Assembly (NCBI RefSeq): GCF_002197815.1
Contig: NZ_NIUB01000017.1
Coordinates: 1 to 64,000 of the forward strand
Length of the DNA: 64,000 nt
Direction: 5' to 3'
Source: Pseudomonas oleovorans subsp. oleovorans
GTDB lineage: Bacteria; Pseudomonadota; Gammaproteobacteria; Pseudomonadales; Pseudomonadaceae
How positions within the stretch are numbered: the stretch's first letter is position 1; each line of letters starts with the position of its first letter. Shown here piece by piece: positions 34,957 to 45,481 of the stretch. The notes below the pieces were generated by a model. That model made no database searches. It saw only the letters and a list, made by a program, of their open reading frames with translations, and was not told the DNA's origin. The position numbers and the translations under genes are program-made.

Positions 34957-35455
34957 GTCATAGCCTGCCAGTTGTTTTATATGGTCATGGGCTTACACGA
35001 GGCTTCACGGCACCTCTGCTCTGCTCGAAGGAAAGCTGTCCTGTCGGTCAGAATATGCCGACTATAGAAATTGTGGCCATGGCTAAAAAACAATTTATTT
35101 ATGGATTGTGCACAAAAAGCTGGGCGGCCGCTCAGCTTGCGCTGCCGGCGGTTCGGCGGGGTGCCGGGTTGGCGCTTGAGTCGCTCCTGCACGAAGCAGG
35201 GGGGCGTAGGGTGGACATGGCGCAGCTTTGTCCGCCAATGTCCTTTCGCCGTCCTCTGCGCGAGCGGCGCTGGACAAGCCTTTGGCATGTCCAGCGGGTT
35301 GTCGAGCTTCCAGCGCAAGCCATTTCTTGTGGAGCTGCGGCCCGAAGGGGCCCCTGATGGTAGGCCATAGAAAGGCTGTGTCTGCGTTAAGTGTTGGGAG
35401 TGGGTGCAAGGGTCAGTAGGGTGGGCTTCACGCCTCCTATACTGGAGCGACAATG
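34957..35455. other. Unassigned stretch before IS5 copy B
   Basis: Several open frames cross here on both strands, including a 158-codon frame on the minus strand, but none has a known motif, a convincing start or plausible hydrophobic pattern. High Pro/Arg/Ser content suggests chance frames in GC-rich DNA. The 5' part should contain the old promoter of the permease. Confidence 0.35.
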
Positions 35456-35815
35456 AAGGTTTTCAAGGCGCTTGTGGCGCAGCCCGACATGGAATGAGTG
35501 TTCATTGATGGCAGCTATGCCAAGGCTCACCAACACAGTGCAGGCGCTGCCAGTGGCAACGATGAGGCCATAGGAAAAAGTCGAGCTGGCAATACCAGCA
35601 CGATTCACCTGGCAGTTGATGCTCATGGACTGCCCATCGAGTTTGAAATTACGGGGGGCAAATCAATGATTGCACCCAGGCTCCCGCATTGATTGCCAAG
35701 CTCCCGGAGGCAGAAACCATTGTCGCGGACAAGGGCTATGACAGCGAGAGAGTTCGGGAGCAGGTTGAGCAACAAGGGGCCAAGGCCGTGATCCCGAGAA
35801 AGCGTAACACCGTTT
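35456..35815 (+). mobile_element. IS5-family element copy B, 5' part missing
   Basis: This begins within orfA (KVFKALVAQPDME and stop) and carries OrfB: VFIDGSYAKAHQHSAG (first Asp of DDE), IHLAVDAHGLPIEFEITGG, then after a missing G near 35660 it continues in another frame ALIAKLPEAETIVADKGYDS (second Asp) and AKAVIPRKRN. It ends near 35815, before the catalytic Glu, where it meets the 3' side of the GGDEF gene. Its first 162 bp repeat copy A in inverse orientation. Confidence 0.82.
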
Positions 35816-35847
35816 GCGGCCCGATGCAGCGATCGATCCTGAGCCGG

Positions 35848-36801
35848 CTACTCGTGTCGAATGCTGCGATTCCTGCCCTGGGCTTTGGCTATGTAAAGGG
35901 CTTTGTCGGCTGCCGCCAGCAGACGCTCCAGGTAGCGTTCACAGGGTTTCAGGCTGGCGATGCCGATGCTTACCGTGACCGATTCGTTGGCGATCTCAAG
36001 CGCCTTGACCTGATCATGCACGCGCTCGGCGATATCGCTGGCTTCAGCGAGATCGGCGTGGGGTAGCCATATCGCGAACTCTTCGCCGCCGTAGCGCACC
36101 ACACTGTCGCCACTGCGCACGCTGGCCAGAAGACGTTGCGCCATATCCACCAGAACTCGATCTCCCTCGGCGTGGCCGAAGCGATCATTGATCTGTTTGA
36201 AGTGGTCGATATCGATCAGCAGGAGGCTGCTGCAAGCCAGGTCGCTGACGCTGCCGAGCCACTGCTCGACATGCACTGACAGCGCTCTGCGATTACTCAG
36301 CGCAGTCAGTGGGTCGGTATGGCTCAGTTGTGCAAGCTGCTCGGCTTCACTCTGAATTTCCACCGCGTAGTTGGCCAACTGGGCGTAGGCGCTCTGCAGC
36401 GCCAGGTTGGCTTTGGCCAGTTGTGCTGCGCTTTCCTGTGCCTGTTCGCGAGCCTTGAGCAGCTCTGCTTCGAAACGTTGGCGATCCTTGGCGACGAAGA
36501 ACAGCCAGATAACCTCCGGCGTGCCATCGACTTCGCTGATGCGTGCGTTGGCCATGACGGGTATTGCCTGGCCGTTTTCTGATTGCAGTTGCAGGTAAAG
36601 CTCACTGAACTCGCCGTTGCGCAGCAACAGGGGCCAGGCGTGGGTTTGCAGGAAGATGCGACTGGCCGGCGGAAAGAACTGGTCCATGCCTTCGGCCGCA
36701 CCCGCACCTGCCAGGCGCTTGAAATCGCAATTGGAGTGCTTGATTCGGCCGTTGCAGTCAGTGACCAGTACCGGGCCGGGTAGGTGATCAAGATAGAACA
36801 C
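35848..36801 (-). CDS. PAS-GGDEF diguanylate cyclase
   Basis: This is a 317-residue protein. Residues about 5-105 form a PAS domain (LPGPVLVTDCNGRIKHSN start, IPVMANARISE and VIWLFFVAKDR near the end). A coiled coil covers about 105-157. The GGDEF domain starts at SHTDPLTALSNRRAL (160-174) and has the active loop GGEEF (238-242), metal Asp in LLLIDIDHFKQIND and an inhibitory RxxD site (RSGD, 229-232). It should make c-di-GMP, with product inhibition. It starts at GTG 36801 inside the end of the hydrolase gene (14-bp overlap), so the two are coupled. It is predicted to be soluble. Confidence 0.88.
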   Translation of the reverse strand: MFYLDHLPGPVLVTDCNGRIKHSNCDFKRLAGAGAAEGMDQFFPPASRIFLQTHAWPLLLRNGEFSELYLQLQSENGQAIPVMANARISEVDGTPEVIWLFFVAKDRQRFEAELLKAREQAQESAAQLAKANLALQSAYAQLANYAVEIQSEAEQLAQLSHTDPLTALSNRRALSVHVEQWLGSVSDLACSSLLLIDIDHFKQINDRFGHAEGDRVLVDMAQRLLASVRSGDSVVRYGGEEFAIWLPHADLAEASDIAERVHDQVKALEIANESVTVSIGIASLKPCERYLERLLAAADKALYIAKAQGRNRSIRHE

Positions 36802-37615
36802 GTGTGCGTGCTCCCTGCAGGTAGCGATGCATGGCGGCGCTCACCAGTTCAGGATGGCTCATGTGCGCGCAATGGCCGCTGACGTCCAGCGTTTCCAGGG
36901 TGCTGCCCGTGAGTGCGCTATGCAGATAGTCGGCAACTGATGTGGGAACCAGTGCATCACGCTGGTGGTGCAGGATCAGGCTGGGCGAAGGACACGACTG
37001 TAGCGCCGGGCGGATATCGGAAAAGAAGGTGGCTTGAGCGAAGGCATGGGCCATGATTGGGTCGGTCGAGCAGAAGCTGTCGGAGAGCTGCCGGGTGACT
37101 GCGGGAGTTTCGTCGGCTGATACCAGTGGTGCGAATTGCTGAGCCCAGCCCAGATAGTTATGAGCCATCAGATCCAGCAGCCCCTCCAGGTCACTGCGTT
37201 CGAACCCGCCCCGATAGTCGGGTGGATCGTTGAGAAAACAGGGGGAAGGGCCGAGAAGAATCAGCCGGGAGAACAGCGCGGGGCGCCTGATGGCGGCGAG
37301 AATACCGATGCTGCAACTGATCGAGTGGCCAACAAAGGTCAGATCACCCGAGAGTTCGAGCGCGTCGCATACTTCCAGAAGGTCTTCTACGTAACCCTCC
37401 AGCTGGGCATAGCGGGCAGGGTGGAAGGCGCTGGCATCGGAGCGGCCGCTGCCGACATAGTCAAACAGCACCTGGTGCCAGTGCTGGCTGAAGGCTGGCG
37501 TGACCTTGCTCCACATCTCCTGATTGCAACCGAAGCCGTGGCTGTAGATGAGCGTCGGGGCATCGGCCGTTTCCGCTTTCAAGCGTTGAACGTTGTTGCG
37601 CTGGATGATGTTCAT
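36788..37615 (-). CDS. RsbQ/KAI2-like alpha/beta hydrolase
   Basis: This 275-residue protein resembles RsbQ. The oxyanion region is IYSHGFGCNQEMWSKV, the nucleophile elbow FVGHSISC with Ser98, the Asp is Asp219 in HHQRDALVP, and the His is His247 in SGHCAHMSHPEL. Asp219 and His247 fall at the same numbers as in B. subtilis RsbQ. RsbQ works with the PAS domain of RsbP in energy-stress signalling, and its plant relatives D14/KAI2 perceive small butenolide ligands. Here the partner gene encodes PAS-GGDEF, so the hydrolase probably feeds a ligand or hydrolysis signal into c-di-GMP synthesis. Confidence 0.85.
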   Translation of the reverse strand: MNIIQRNNVQRLKAETADAPTLIYSHGFGCNQEMWSKVTPAFSQHWHQVLFDYVGSGRSDASAFHPARYAQLEGYVEDLLEVCDALELSGDLTFVGHSISCSIGILAAIRRPALFSRLILLGPSPCFLNDPPDYRGGFERSDLEGLLDLMAHNYLGWAQQFAPLVSADETPAVTRQLSDSFCSTDPIMAHAFAQATFFSDIRPALQSCPSPSLILHHQRDALVPTSVADYLHSALTGSTLETLDVSGHCAHMSHPELVSAAMHRYLQGARTRVLS

Positions 37616-37720
37616 GCCGCCACCTTACCATTTGCCGAGTTGGCCTTGGCCAGGGCTCAGCTGCTGTGAAGACGAAAAAATGGCGTCAGTATAGTGATTT
37701 TTCTGACTGGTGGCTTTTGG

Positions 37721-39682
<1,962 letters not shown>

Positions 39683-39835
39683 GGCTCAGTCCTCGCCGTG
39701 CTTGTCCCTAGACTTCAGCTTAGTGCGTGCGGGGCATTTGACCTTTAACTCAGACGACCTTTGCTGCTATCGCACCGACCTTTTCATGGTTCTGAAGCTT
39801 TGGATAAAACGACGGGGCGATACGCTGCAGCCCCT

Positions 39836-39884
39836 TGTAGGAACGGCTTTAGCCGCGAAAATCGCGGATGAATCCGCTCCTACA
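39836..39884. repeat. REP element
   Basis: TGTAGGAACGGCTTTAGCCG and the opposing GAATCCGCTCCTACA form the arms of a Pseudomonas REP-type palindrome between aacS and liuE. It could fold in mRNA and separate their expression. Confidence 0.75.
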
Positions 39885-39903
39885 GTGCAGAAGGCGATGA
39901 CAT

Positions 39904-40803
39904 CTATCGGCTCAGGCGAGCACGCGCCACCCGCGAGCCATTGGCCTTGCCCAGTACCTCACAGATGCGTTGACCCGCGGCGATCAGCTTATCCATGTCC
40001 ACGCCGGTTTCGATACCCTGGCCCTGCAGCAGGTAGAGCACGTCTTCGGTGGCAACGTTGCCGGTGGCGCCCTTGGCGTAGGGACAACCGCCCAGGCCGG
40101 CCACCGAGCTGTCGAACACATTGATGCCTTCGAGCAGGCTGGCGTAGATGTTGGCCAGGGCCTGGCCATAGGTGTCGTGGAAATGCCCGGCGAGCCTGTC
40201 GCGCGGTATGTCGCGAGCGACCACCTCGAGCATCGAGCGCGTCTTGCCGGCGGTGCCTGTGCCGATAGTGTCGCCCAGCGACACCTCGTAGCAGCCCATG
40301 GCGTAAAGCTCGCGGGCGACGCTGGCGACCTGCTCGGGCGCGATTTCGCCATCGTAGGGGCAGCCCAGTACGCAGGAAACGTAGCCGCGCACGCGCACGT
40401 TCGTCGCCTTCGCCGCCTCCATCAGCGGTACGAAGCGCGCCAGGCTGCCGGCGATGGAGCAGTTGATGTTCTTCTGCGAGAAGGCCTCGCTGGCGGCGGC
40501 GAACACCGCCACTTCCTCGACCTTTACCTCCAGCGCGGCTTCGAGGCCTTTCAGATTGGGCGTCAGGGCGGCGTAGGTGACGCCCGGCTGGCGCTGAATG
40601 CCGGCGAACACCTCGGCGGAGCCAGCCATCTGCGGTACCCATTTGGGCGAGACGAAGCTACCTACCTCGATATAGCTCAGACCGGCTGCTGTCAGATCGT
40701 CCACCAGGCGTACCTTGTCGGCGACGCTGATCGGTTGCTTCTCGTTCTGCAGGCCGTCGCGCGGGCCGACTTCGACCAGGCGTACGGATTTGGGCAGGTT
40801 CAT
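39904..40803 (-). CDS. liuE: Hydroxymethylglutaryl-CoA lyase
   Basis: This 299-residue TIM-barrel enzyme has VGPRDGLQNEKQPI (metal and catalytic Arg/Asp), YVSCVLGCPYDGEI, the metal-binding HFHDTYGQ and the active-site Cys loop GLGGCPYAKGATGNVATEDV, the HMG-CoA lyase signature. It cleaves 3-hydroxy-3-methylglutaryl-CoA to acetyl-CoA and acetoacetate. In the liu cluster it ends the leucine and acyclic terpene routes and supplies substrate to AacS. It lies 156 bp downstream of liuD with a REP element in the gap. Confidence 0.93.
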   Translation of the reverse strand: MNLPKSVRLVEVGPRDGLQNEKQPISVADKVRLVDDLTAAGLSYIEVGSFVSPKWVPQMAGSAEVFAGIQRQPGVTYAALTPNLKGLEAALEVKVEEVAVFAAASEAFSQKNINCSIAGSLARFVPLMEAAKATNVRVRGYVSCVLGCPYDGEIAPEQVASVARELYAMGCYEVSLGDTIGTGTAGKTRSMLEVVARDIPRDRLAGHFHDTYGQALANIYASLLEGINVFDSSVAGLGGCPYAKGATGNVATEDVLYLLQGQGIETGVDMDKLIAAGQRICEVLGKANGSRVARARLSR

Positions 40804-40861
40804 CGGTTGTCCTCGTATTCATCGTAGGGTGCGCCGTGCGCACCGTCTGCGGCAAGAAATC

Positions 40862-40913
40862 GTAGGGCGGGTGTAACCCGCCAACACGATCTGGCGGGTT
40901 GCACCCGCCCTAC
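40862..40913. repeat. REP-like palindrome between liuD and liuE
   Basis: GTAGGGCGGGTGTAACCCGCC (split: GTAGGGCGGG, TGTAACCCGCC; 40862-40882) pairs with GGCGGGTTGC...CCCTAC (40893-40913) with one G-T. A second copy of the same family lies at 60315-60369, and related half-elements lie at 40825 and 52931. Confidence 0.8.
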
Positions 40914-40959
40914 GCAGAGCTGAGTCGGTTGGCCGAAACGGATTGGCGCCTGGCCCGCC

Positions 40960-42888
40960 CTAGGGTTCGAGCTCCACCAGCACTGCACCTTCGCTGACCA
41001 TTTCCCCTTCGCGGCAGTACAGCGCCTTGACCGTCCCGGCTTGCGGCGCGCGGATGCTGTGCTCCATCTTCATCGCCTCCAGTACCACCAGGGCTGCGCC
41101 AGCCTCGACCGTCTGGCCGGGTTCGACCAGTACACGGACAATGCTGCCGTTCATGGGCGCGCTCAAGCCACCATGCTGGGCGTGGCTGGCTTCAACGGCC
41201 GCGATGGGGTCGAAGCGGGTGATCGCGTGCAGTTCACCGCGCCATTGCAGGTAGAGGGTTTCGCCACGGCGAATGGCGCGTAGACGCTGGCGTGTGCCGT
41301 CGATCTCCGCCAGCAGCTCTTCGCCCTGCAAGCACGCCCGGTTGTTCGCGCGCACCTTGCGGCTCTCGCCCTGACTGCTCAGGTGCAGCTCGATTTCCGT
41401 CACGCCACCGGCGCGCCAGCCACTGCGGGTCGCCCAGGGCGAATGCGGGTCGTCGTCGCGCTCTAGCGGCGCCTCGCTCTGTACCCAGGCATCGGCTGCC
41501 AGTTGCCAGAAGGCCTCCGGCAACTCGCTCGGTGCAGGCAGCAACTGCTGCTGATGGCGCGGGATAAAGCCCGTATCCAGCTCGCACGCGGCGAAAGCCG
41601 GATGGGCGAGGATGCGGCGCAGGAACGCCAGGTTGGTCTTCACACCGCCGACCAGGGTGTCGCCGAGCATGGCGAGCAGGCGCAGGCGCGCCTGCTCGCG
41701 CTTCTCGCCCCAGGCGATCAGCTTGCCCAGCATGGGATCGTAGAAGGGCGAGACGCTGTCGCCCTCGGCCACGCCGCTGTCGATACGGCGCCCATCGCCA
41801 CTGGCAGCTTCGCGGTACAGCGCCAGGGTGCCGGTAGCGGGGAGAAAATCGTGATCCGGGTCTTCGGCGTACAGCCGTACCTCGATGGCGTGGCCGTTCA
41901 GCGGCATCTGCGCTTGGCTGATGGGTAGTGGCTCGCCACGAGCAACGCGAATCTGCCAGGCCACCAGGTCGAGGCCGGTGATGGCTTCGGTGACCGGGTG
42001 CTCGACCTGCAGGCGGGTGTTCATCTCCATGAAGAAGAAGTCGCCGCGCTCATCCAGCAGAAATTCCACCGTGCCGGCGCCGACGTAGCCGATGGCCTGC
42101 GCCGCCTTGACCGCCGCCTCGCCCATGGCGCGGCGCAGTTCGGCGGACAGGCCGGGGGCGGGCGCTTCCTCCACCACCTTCTGGTGGCGGCGCTGGATCG
42201 AGCAGTCCCGCTCGTTGAGGTACAGGCAGTTGCCGTGCTGGTCGGCGAACACCTGAATCTCCACATGGCGCGGCTTGAGTACGTATTTTTCCACCAGCAT
42301 GCGCGAGTCGCCGAAGGCTGACTGCGCTTCGCGCTGCGCGGATTCCAGCGTCTCGGCGAACTGCACCTCTGACTCGGCGACCTTCATGCCTTTGCCACCG
42401 CCGCCGGCAGCGGCCTTGAATAGCACCGGGTAGCCGATGCGTTTGGCGGCCTCGCGGAAGGTATCAAGATCCTGCTTTTCACCGTGGTAGCCGGGCACCA
42501 GCGGCACGCCGGCAGCCTCCATCAGCGACTTGGCCGCCGACTTGCTGCCCATGGCTTCGATAGCAGAGGCGGGTGGGCCGAGGAAAATCAATCCGACCTG
42601 TTCGATGGCGCGGGCGAAGCCGGCGTTCTCCGAGAGAAAACCGTAGCCGGGGTGAATGGCCTGCGCGCCGCTGGCCTTGGCGGCAGCGATGATCTTGTCG
42701 ATCAGCAGGTAGCTTTCGCCAGGCTTGGCGCCGCCGAGATTCACCGCCATGTCGGCTTCGCGCACATGCCGTGCATTGGCATCGATGGCGCTGTGCACGG
42801 CGACGGTACGAATGCCCATGGCCTTGGCCGTACGCATCACACGGCAGGCGATCTCGCCACGGTTGGCGACCAGCAGGGTGTCGATCAT
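40960..42888 (-). CDS. liuD: Methylcrotonyl/geranyl-CoA carboxylase biotin subunit (alpha)
   Basis: This 642-residue protein is a biotin carboxylase fused to a biotin carrier domain. It shows LLVANRGEIACRVMRTA at the start, the ATP grasp Gly loop KAAAGGGGKGMKV, the carboxylase motif RDCSIQRRHQKVVEEAPAP, FMEMNTRLQVEHPVTE, and the biotinylation site LEAMKMEHSI near residue 600. With LiuB it carboxylates 3-methylcrotonyl-CoA (leucine route). A geranyl-CoA type (AtuF) is less likely given the liuRABCDE order. The ATG at 42888 is 1 bp from the liuC stop. Confidence 0.92.
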   Translation of the reverse strand: MIDTLLVANRGEIACRVMRTAKAMGIRTVAVHSAIDANARHVREADMAVNLGGAKPGESYLLIDKIIAAAKASGAQAIHPGYGFLSENAGFARAIEQVGLIFLGPPASAIEAMGSKSAAKSLMEAAGVPLVPGYHGEKQDLDTFREAAKRIGYPVLFKAAAGGGGKGMKVAESEVQFAETLESAQREAQSAFGDSRMLVEKYVLKPRHVEIQVFADQHGNCLYLNERDCSIQRRHQKVVEEAPAPGLSAELRRAMGEAAVKAAQAIGYVGAGTVEFLLDERGDFFFMEMNTRLQVEHPVTEAITGLDLVAWQIRVARGEPLPISQAQMPLNGHAIEVRLYAEDPDHDFLPATGTLALYREAASGDGRRIDSGVAEGDSVSPFYDPMLGKLIAWGEKREQARLRLLAMLGDTLVGGVKTNLAFLRRILAHPAFAACELDTGFIPRHQQQLLPAPSELPEAFWQLAADAWVQSEAPLERDDDPHSPWATRSGWRAGGVTEIELHLSSQGESRKVRANNRACLQGEELLAEIDGTRQRLRAIRRGETLYLQWRGELHAITRFDPIAAVEASHAQHGGLSAPMNGSIVRVLVEPGQTVEAGAALVVLEAMKMEHSIRAPQAGTVKALYCREGEMVSEGAVLVELEP

Positions 42889-42889
42889 G

Positions 42890-43684
42890 TCATTGCTCCT
42901 GCCAGGTGGGTTGGCGTTTTTCCAGGAACGCACGCAGGCCTTCCTGACCCTCGGCGCTGACGCGCAGGCGGGCGATGGCGTTCTCGGTGTAGCGGCGCAG
43001 GGCTGGGGTCAGGTCGCCGCTGCCGACTTCGCGCAGCAGATCCTTGCTGGCGCGCATGGCTTGCGGGCTGTTTTGCAGCAGGTTGGCGACCCAGGCTTCG
43101 ACCTGAGCGTCCAGCTCATCGGCCGGGAAGCATTCGGCGAGCAGGCCCAGTTCGCGGGCACGCTTGCCGTCGAAACGCTCGGCGGTGAGCGCGTAGCGCT
43201 TGGCGGCGCGCTCGCCAATGGCCTGCACGACGAAGGGGCTGATCACCGCCGGGGCCAGGCCGATGCGCACCTCGGACAGCGAGAACAGGGCGTCCTCGGC
43301 ACCGATGGCCATGTCACAGCAACTGGCCAGACCCACTGCACCACCGAAGGCGGCGCCTTGCACCACGGCCAGGGTCGGGATCTTCAGGCCGTGCAGGTTG
43401 TACATCAGCTCGGCCAGTTCGCGGGCATCGCCCAGGTTGGCGTTGTAGTCCAGGCCGGCGGCCTGTTGCATCCAGGCCAGGTCGGCGCCGGCGCAGAAGT
43501 GCTTGCCACGGCCACGCAGCAGGAGAAAACGCAGGCTTTTGTCTTCACCGACGGCATCGAGGGCGAGGATCAGCTCGCGGATCATCTCGGCGTTGAAGGC
43601 GTTGTTCTTCTCCGGGCGATTCAGCCACAGGGTGGCGAAGCCGCGTGGGTCTTTTTCAAGCTCGATGGTGGTGAATTCGGTCAT
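42890..43684 (-). CDS. liuC: 3-methylglutaconyl-CoA hydratase
   Basis: This 264-residue crotonase has the first oxyanion loop KHFCAGADLAWMQQAAGLDY, the second GAAFGGAVGLASCCDMAIG, and catalytic Glu in LSEVRIGLAPAVISPFV. The CAGADLxWM motif with the long loop is typical of methylglutaconyl-CoA hydratases. It adds water to 3-methylglutaconyl-CoA to give HMG-CoA. It lies between liuB and liuD, with a REP element separating it from liuB and only 1 bp from liuD. Confidence 0.9.
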   Translation of the reverse strand: MTEFTTIELEKDPRGFATLWLNRPEKNNAFNAEMIRELILALDAVGEDKSLRFLLLRGRGKHFCAGADLAWMQQAAGLDYNANLGDARELAELMYNLHGLKIPTLAVVQGAAFGGAVGLASCCDMAIGAEDALFSLSEVRIGLAPAVISPFVVQAIGERAAKRYALTAERFDGKRARELGLLAECFPADELDAQVEAWVANLLQNSPQAMRASKDLLREVGSGDLTPALRRYTENAIARLRVSAEGQEGLRAFLEKRQPTWQEQ

Positions 43685-43707
43685 GTCTGTCGCTCTCAGA
43701 ACTCTGG

Positions 43708-43762
43708 TGTAGGAGCCGGCTTGCCGGCGATGCTTTTGATCGCCCGCAAGCGGGCTCCTACA
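43708..43762. repeat. REP element between liuB and liuC
   Basis: TGTAGGAGCCGGCTTGCCGG at the left and CCCGCAAGCGGGCTCCTACA at the right form imperfect arms of about 20 bp. It occupies nearly all of the 86-bp gap and may alter mRNA stability inside the liu operon. Confidence 0.8.
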
Positions 43763-43770
43763 GACTGGTG

Positions 43771-45378
43771 TTACATCCGGAACACACCGAAACGGGTCGG
43801 CTCGATGGGCGCGTTGAGGCTGGCCGACAGCGCCAGGGCCAGCAGCTCGCGGGTCTGCGCCGGATCGATCACGCCGTCGTCCCACAGCCGGGCGCTGGAA
43901 TAGAAGGCGTGCGCCTGCTGCTCGTACTGCTCGACGATGGGCTGCTTCAAACGCTGCTCGTCTTCGTCGGAGTAGGGCTGGCCAGCACGCTGCGCCTGTT
44001 CGCGCTTGACCTGCACCAGCACGCCTGCGGCCTGCTGCGCGCCCATCACACCGATCCGCGCGTTGGGCCACATCCACAAAAAGCGTGGGTCGTAGGCACG
44101 GCCGCACATGCCGTAGTTACCGGCGCCGAAGCTGCCGCCAATGATCACGGTGAATTTCGGCACCTGGGCGCAGGCCACGGCGGTGACCAGCTTGGCGCCA
44201 TGTTTCGCAATTCCCCCGGCTTCATATTTTTGCCCGACCATAAAGCCGGTGATGTTCTGCAGGAACAGCAGCGGAATGCCACGTTGGCAGGCCAGTTCGA
44301 CGAAGTGCGCGCCTTTCTGCGCAGCCTCGGCAAAGAGGATGCCGTTGTTCGCCAGGATCGCCACCGGATAGCCGTTGATGCGGGCGAAGCCGCACACCAG
44401 GGTGGTGCCGAACAGCGCCTTGAACTCATCCAGCTGCGAGTCGTCGACGATACGCGCGATCACCTCGCGTACATCGAAGGGCTGCTTGGCGTCGGCCGGG
44501 ATCACCCCGTACAGCTCCTCGGCGGCATAGCGCGGGGGGATGGGCGCGCGGCTGTCGAGTTGGCCGAGCTTGCGCCAGTTCAAATTGCTGATGCTGCGTC
44601 GGGCCAGGGCCAGGGCGTGTTCGTCGTCCTCTGCATAGTGGTCGGCCACGCCGCTGGTCTTGCAGTGCACATCGGCACCGCCCAGTTCCTCAGCGCTGAC
44701 TTCTTCACCCGTGGCGGCCTTCACCAGCGGCGGGCCGGCGAGGAAGATGGTCGCCTGTTTGCGCACCATGATGGTCTCGTCGCTCATGGCCGGCACGTAG
44801 GCGCCACCGGCGGTGCAGGAGCCCATCACCACGGCGATCTGCGCAATGCCCAGCGCGCTCATATTGGCCTGGTTGAAGAAGATCCGCCCGAAGTGTTCGC
44901 GATCCGGGAACACCTCGTCCTGGCGCGGCAGGTTGGCGCCGCCGGAGTCCACCAGGTAGATGCACGGCAGGCGGTTTTCGCGGGCGATGGCCTGGGCGCG
45001 CAGGTGCTTCTTCACCGTCAGCGGGTAGTAGCTGCCGCCTTTAACCGTGGCGTCGTTGGCCACGATCATGCATTCGACACCTTCGACACGACCGATACCG
45101 GCGATCACCCCTGCGGCGGGCACGTCTTCGCCGTAGACCTCATGGGCGGCGAGCTGGCCGATCTCGAGGAAGGGCGAGCCGGGATCGAGCAGGCGGTTGA
45201 TGCGTTCGCGCGGCAGCAATTTACCGCGCGAGGTGTGGCGCTCCTGCGCCTTGGCGCCGCCGCCTTCATGGACGCGGGCGAGCAGGGCGCGCAGTTCGTT
45301 CACCTGGGCGAGCATGGCCGCCTGATTGTTGGCGAACTCGGGGGAGCGGGTGTTGATCTGGGTATGCAGGATGGGCAT
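43771..45378 (-). CDS. liuB: Methylcrotonyl-CoA carboxylase carboxyltransferase subunit (beta)
   Basis: This 535-residue carboxyltransferase has the N-terminal [23 protein letters not shown] segment, [35 protein letters not shown] (oxyanion loop), [22 protein letters not shown], and [22 protein letters not shown], all standard for the MCC beta subunit. It moves the carboxyl group from biotin to 3-methylcrotonyl-CoA. The ATG 45378 has a Shine-Dalgarno GAAGAGG; the frame upstream runs through an intergenic repeat and was not used. Confidence 0.94.
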   Translation of the reverse strand: MPILHTQINTRSPEFANNQAAMLAQVNELRALLARVHEGGGAKAQERHTSRGKLLPRERINRLLDPGSPFLEIGQLAAHEVYGEDVPAAGVIAGIGRVEGVECMIVANDATVKGGSYYPLTVKKHLRAQAIARENRLPCIYLVDSGGANLPRQDEVFPDREHFGRIFFNQANMSALGIAQIAVVMGSCTAGGAYVPAMSDETIMVRKQATIFLAGPPLVKAATGEEVSAEELGGADVHCKTSGVADHYAEDDEHALALARRSISNLNWRKLGQLDSRAPIPPRYAAEELYGVIPADAKQPFDVREVIARIVDDSQLDEFKALFGTTLVCGFARINGYPVAILANNGILFAEAAQKGAHFVELACQRGIPLLFLQNITGFMVGQKYEAGGIAKHGAKLVTAVACAQVPKFTVIIGGSFGAGNYGMCGRAYDPRFLWMWPNARIGVMGAQQAAGVLVQVKREQAQRAGQPYSDEDEQRLKQPIVEQYEQQAHAFYSSARLWDDGVIDPAQTRELLALALSASLNAPIEPTRFGVFRM

Positions 45379-45394
45379 GGATGCCTCTTCGCTT

Positions 45395-45480
45395 GGCTCC
45401 CTCTCCCTCCGGGAGAGGGGTGGGGTGAGGGGAAAGCCCCTCATCCGCCCTTCGGGCACCTTCTCCCAGCGGGAGAAGGG
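45395..45480. repeat. Intergenic inverted repeat between liuA and liuB
   Basis: CTCCCTCTCCCTCCGGGAGA... and the opposing CTTCTCCCAGCGGGAGAAGG surround a middle CCCTCATCCGCCCTTCGGGC. This palindrome-rich block is of the kind dispersed widely through proteobacterial intergenic DNA. It has no gene function that I can see, although open frames pass through it. Confidence 0.65.
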
Positions 45481-45481
45481 A

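Noticed and set aside
34957-35453. 158-codon minus-strand frame as a gene
   Set aside because: No known motif, unusual Pro/Arg/Cys content, no ribosome site, and it sits between pseudogenes and an IS fragment.
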